Shown: positions 4,431-5,556 of the stretch, in pieces | How the letters are laid out: every line of letters starts with the position of its first letter | How positions within the stretch are numbered: position 1 is the stretch's first letter | Source: an uncultured beta proteobacterium | GTDB taxonomy: Bacteria; Pseudomonadota; Gammaproteobacteria; Burkholderiales; Burkholderiaceae_C | Assembly (NCBI GenBank): GCA_903928325.1 | Contig: CAIYQF010000148.1 | Coordinates: 1-5,556 of the forward strand | Reading direction: 5' to 3' | DNA: 5,556 bases | Notes under the pieces: model-generated | The model's database searches: none | What the model saw: the letters and a program-made list of their open reading frames with translations, nothing else | What the model was told of the DNA's origin: nothing | Made by a program: the position numbers and the translations under genes

Positions 4431-5407
4431 CTGCTGCACCTGGATTTTTTAAGCCGATTACCGGCTCGGTGATGCCGCGCTTTGCGGGCATCGCCACGCT
4501 GATGCGTCTGCCCTACGTGCAAGCGCACGAGCCCGAGTTTGCCGATGTGGAAATCGGCCTGGTGGGTATTCCCTGGGACGGTGGCACGACCAACCGCCCG
4601 GGCGCCCGCCACGGGCCGCGCCAGGTACGCGACATCTCCACCATGATTCGCAATGTCAACCGCGCCAGCGGCATCGCCCCGTTTTCGCTCTGCAATTGCG
4701 CTGATTTGGGCGACACGCCGGTCAACCCGGTGGACTTGATGGATTCACTGGCGCGCATCGAAACCTTCTTTAGCGGCGTCTGTGGCGCGGGCATTGCACC
4801 CTTGTCGGTGGGTGGCGATCATCTGGTCTCGCTGCCGGTGATGCGCGCCATCGTCAAGCACACCGGCCCCCTGGGCATGGTGCACTTTGACGCCCACACC
4901 GACACCTGGGACGGATACTTTGGCGGCTTCAAATACACGCATGGCACGCCGTTTCGCCGCGCCGTGGAGGAAGGCCTGCTCGACCCCAAGCGCACGGTGC
5001 AAATCGGCATCCGCGGCGCGCTCTACAGCGACGCCGAAGACACCTGGGGCCAGGAACAAGGCATACGCGTGATCGACATCGACGAGTTCAACGCCCTGGG
5101 CGTGGAAGCCACGATTGCCGAGGCGCGCCGCGTGGTGGGCGACGGCGCCACCTATGTGAGCTTTGACGTGGACGCGCTCGACCCGGTCTACGCCCCCGGC
5201 ACCGGCACGCCCGAGATCGGCGGCATGACCACGCTGGAGGCGCAACACGTGGTGCGCGGCCTGCGCGGCCTGAACCTGGTAGGCGGCGACGTGGTCGAAG
5301 TCTCGCCCCCGTTTGACCCCAGCGGCAACACCGCCCTGGTGGGCGCAACCATGCTGTTTGAGATTTTGTGCGTGCTGGCAGAGAGCGTGCGCAAACGCCG
5401 GGGTTAA
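4427..5407 (+). CDS. Ureohydrolase (arginase/agmatinase family), guanidinobutyrase-like; candidate guanidino-compound hydrolase
   Basis: A 326-residue metal hydrolase expected to cleave a guanidino group, releasing urea and an amine (ammonia if the substrate is free guanidine). All binuclear-site ligands of the family are present: His132 in GGDH, Asp155, His157 and Asp159 in FDAHTD, and Asp247 and Asp249 in SFDVDALDP. His172 in THGTPF and Glu291 in VEVSPPFD are also kept. The N-terminus MPRFAGIATLMRLP (16-29), RRAVEEGLLD and GTGTPEIGG resemble Pseudomonas guanidinobutyrase more than E. coli agmatinase. The substrate-loop region has WDGGTTNRPGARHGPR (50-65). As I recall, cyanobacterial nickel-dependent guanidine hydrolase (GdmH) also belongs to this family and sits beside NitT/TauT-type transporter genes, as here. 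No HypA/HypB-like nickel chaperone gene is visible. The start is GTG, overlapping the permease stop by four bases, so the enzyme is co-translated with the importer. Alternatives are guanidinobutyrase, guanidinopropionase or agmatinase. The family is certain; the substrate is not. Confidence 0.9.
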   Translation: MTAAPGFFKPITGSVMPRFAGIATLMRLPYVQAHEPEFADVEIGLVGIPWDGGTTNRPGARHGPRQVRDISTMIRNVNRASGIAPFSLCNCADLGDTPVNPVDLMDSLARIETFFSGVCGAGIAPLSVGGDHLVSLPVMRAIVKHTGPLGMVHFDAHTDTWDGYFGGFKYTHGTPFRRAVEEGLLDPKRTVQIGIRGALYSDAEDTWGQEQGIRVIDIDEFNALGVEATIAEARRVVGDGATYVSFDVDALDPVYAPGTGTPEIGGMTTLEAQHVVRGLRGLNLVGGDVVEVSPPFDPSGNTALVGATMLFEILCVLAESVRKRRG

Positions 5408-5556
5408 GGCGCTTCTGCTGCGAGCTTGATTCCGATAGCCTGCACCACCGCCCCCAGGCCGGTGTGGAACGTGCCTTCCACCACCTCGATGAGCCGGTCG
5501 CGTGCCTTTTCCAGCGAGTCGCCGGGCTTGACCCGCGCGCCAAAAACCATGACGCC
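5404..5556 (-). CDS. Unidentified protein, C-terminal end only
   Basis: Read leftward from the window edge, 50 codons stay open to a TAA at 5406-5404. Third positions are strongly G/C-rich, as in the neighbouring genes, which supports real coding. The peptide has VKPGDSLEKARDRLIEVVEG followed by a Gly/Val/Ala-rich end and finishes with AAEAP. I do not recognise the family. VKPG followed by an amphipathic helix faintly recalls M16 peptidases, but not at their C-terminus. An ATG at 5550 could start a 48-residue protein, but only 6 nt upstream of it are visible, so a longer gene entering from the right is more likely. Its stop codon overlaps that of the ureohydrolase (TTAA at 5404-5407), leaving no room for a terminator between the convergent genes. 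Confidence 0.55.
   Translation of the reverse strand, partial: GVMVFGARVKPGDSLEKARDRLIEVVEGTFHTGLGAVVQAIGIKLAAEAP

Noticed and set aside
1704..5407. Straight annotation as a taurine utilisation operon (tauABC plus an agmatinase)
   Set aside because: The transporter family fits, but there is no tauD, taurine dehydrogenase or sulfoacetaldehyde gene, while a ureohydrolase is translationally coupled. Homology to TauABC alone does not fix the substrate.
5088..5543. Minus-strand open frame (151 codons) across the ureohydrolase 3' end
   Set aside because: It is Arg/Trp/Pro/Ser-rich, as expected of an antisense shadow frame. The neighbouring minus frame ending at 5404 has the coding-like third-position bias.

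Overview
The window looks like chromosomal DNA of a betaproteobacterium, probably Burkholderiales/Comamonadaceae. This rests on the high G+C with strongly G/C-biased third codon positions, a GTP-type PEP carboxykinase tail, and the overall protein style. Genus and species cannot be read from the sequence.

Layout: (1) positions 1-222 hold the 3' end of a GTP-dependent phosphoenolpyruvate carboxykinase gene on the + strand. (2) Converging on it is a minus-strand gene (236-1243) for a soluble protein with a CRP-like sensor domain and a GGDEF diguanylate cyclase domain whose signature reads GGDEI. (3) A 460-bp divergent intergenic region (1244-1703) carries a sigma-70-type promoter for the cyclase gene. 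For the rightward operon it carries a sigma-54-type promoter, NtrC-like half sites and a leader with competing RNA helices. (4) Positions 1704-5407 form a four-gene operon: a TauA-like periplasmic binding protein, a TauB-like ATPase, a TauC-like permease and an arginase/agmatinase-family ureohydrolase. (5) The 3' end of an unidentified minus-strand gene enters from the right edge, and its stop codon overlaps that of the ureohydrolase.

The most interesting unit is the operon. The transporter resembles the taurine importer TauABC, but the place that tauD (a sulfonate-releasing dioxygenase) has in E. coli is taken by a ureohydrolase with all its binuclear metal ligands. The ureohydrolase is closest by eye to guanidinobutyrase-type enzymes. 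The arrangement predicts import of a guanidino compound, possibly free guanidine, followed by hydrolysis that releases urea. That makes it a nitrogen-scavenging system rather than a sulfur-scavenging one. A sigma-54 promoter with NtrC-like sites fits a nitrogen role. An intrinsic terminator between the binding-protein gene and the ATPase gene should make the binding protein more abundant than the membrane components. The substrate and the regulation are inferences; the gene families are well supported.
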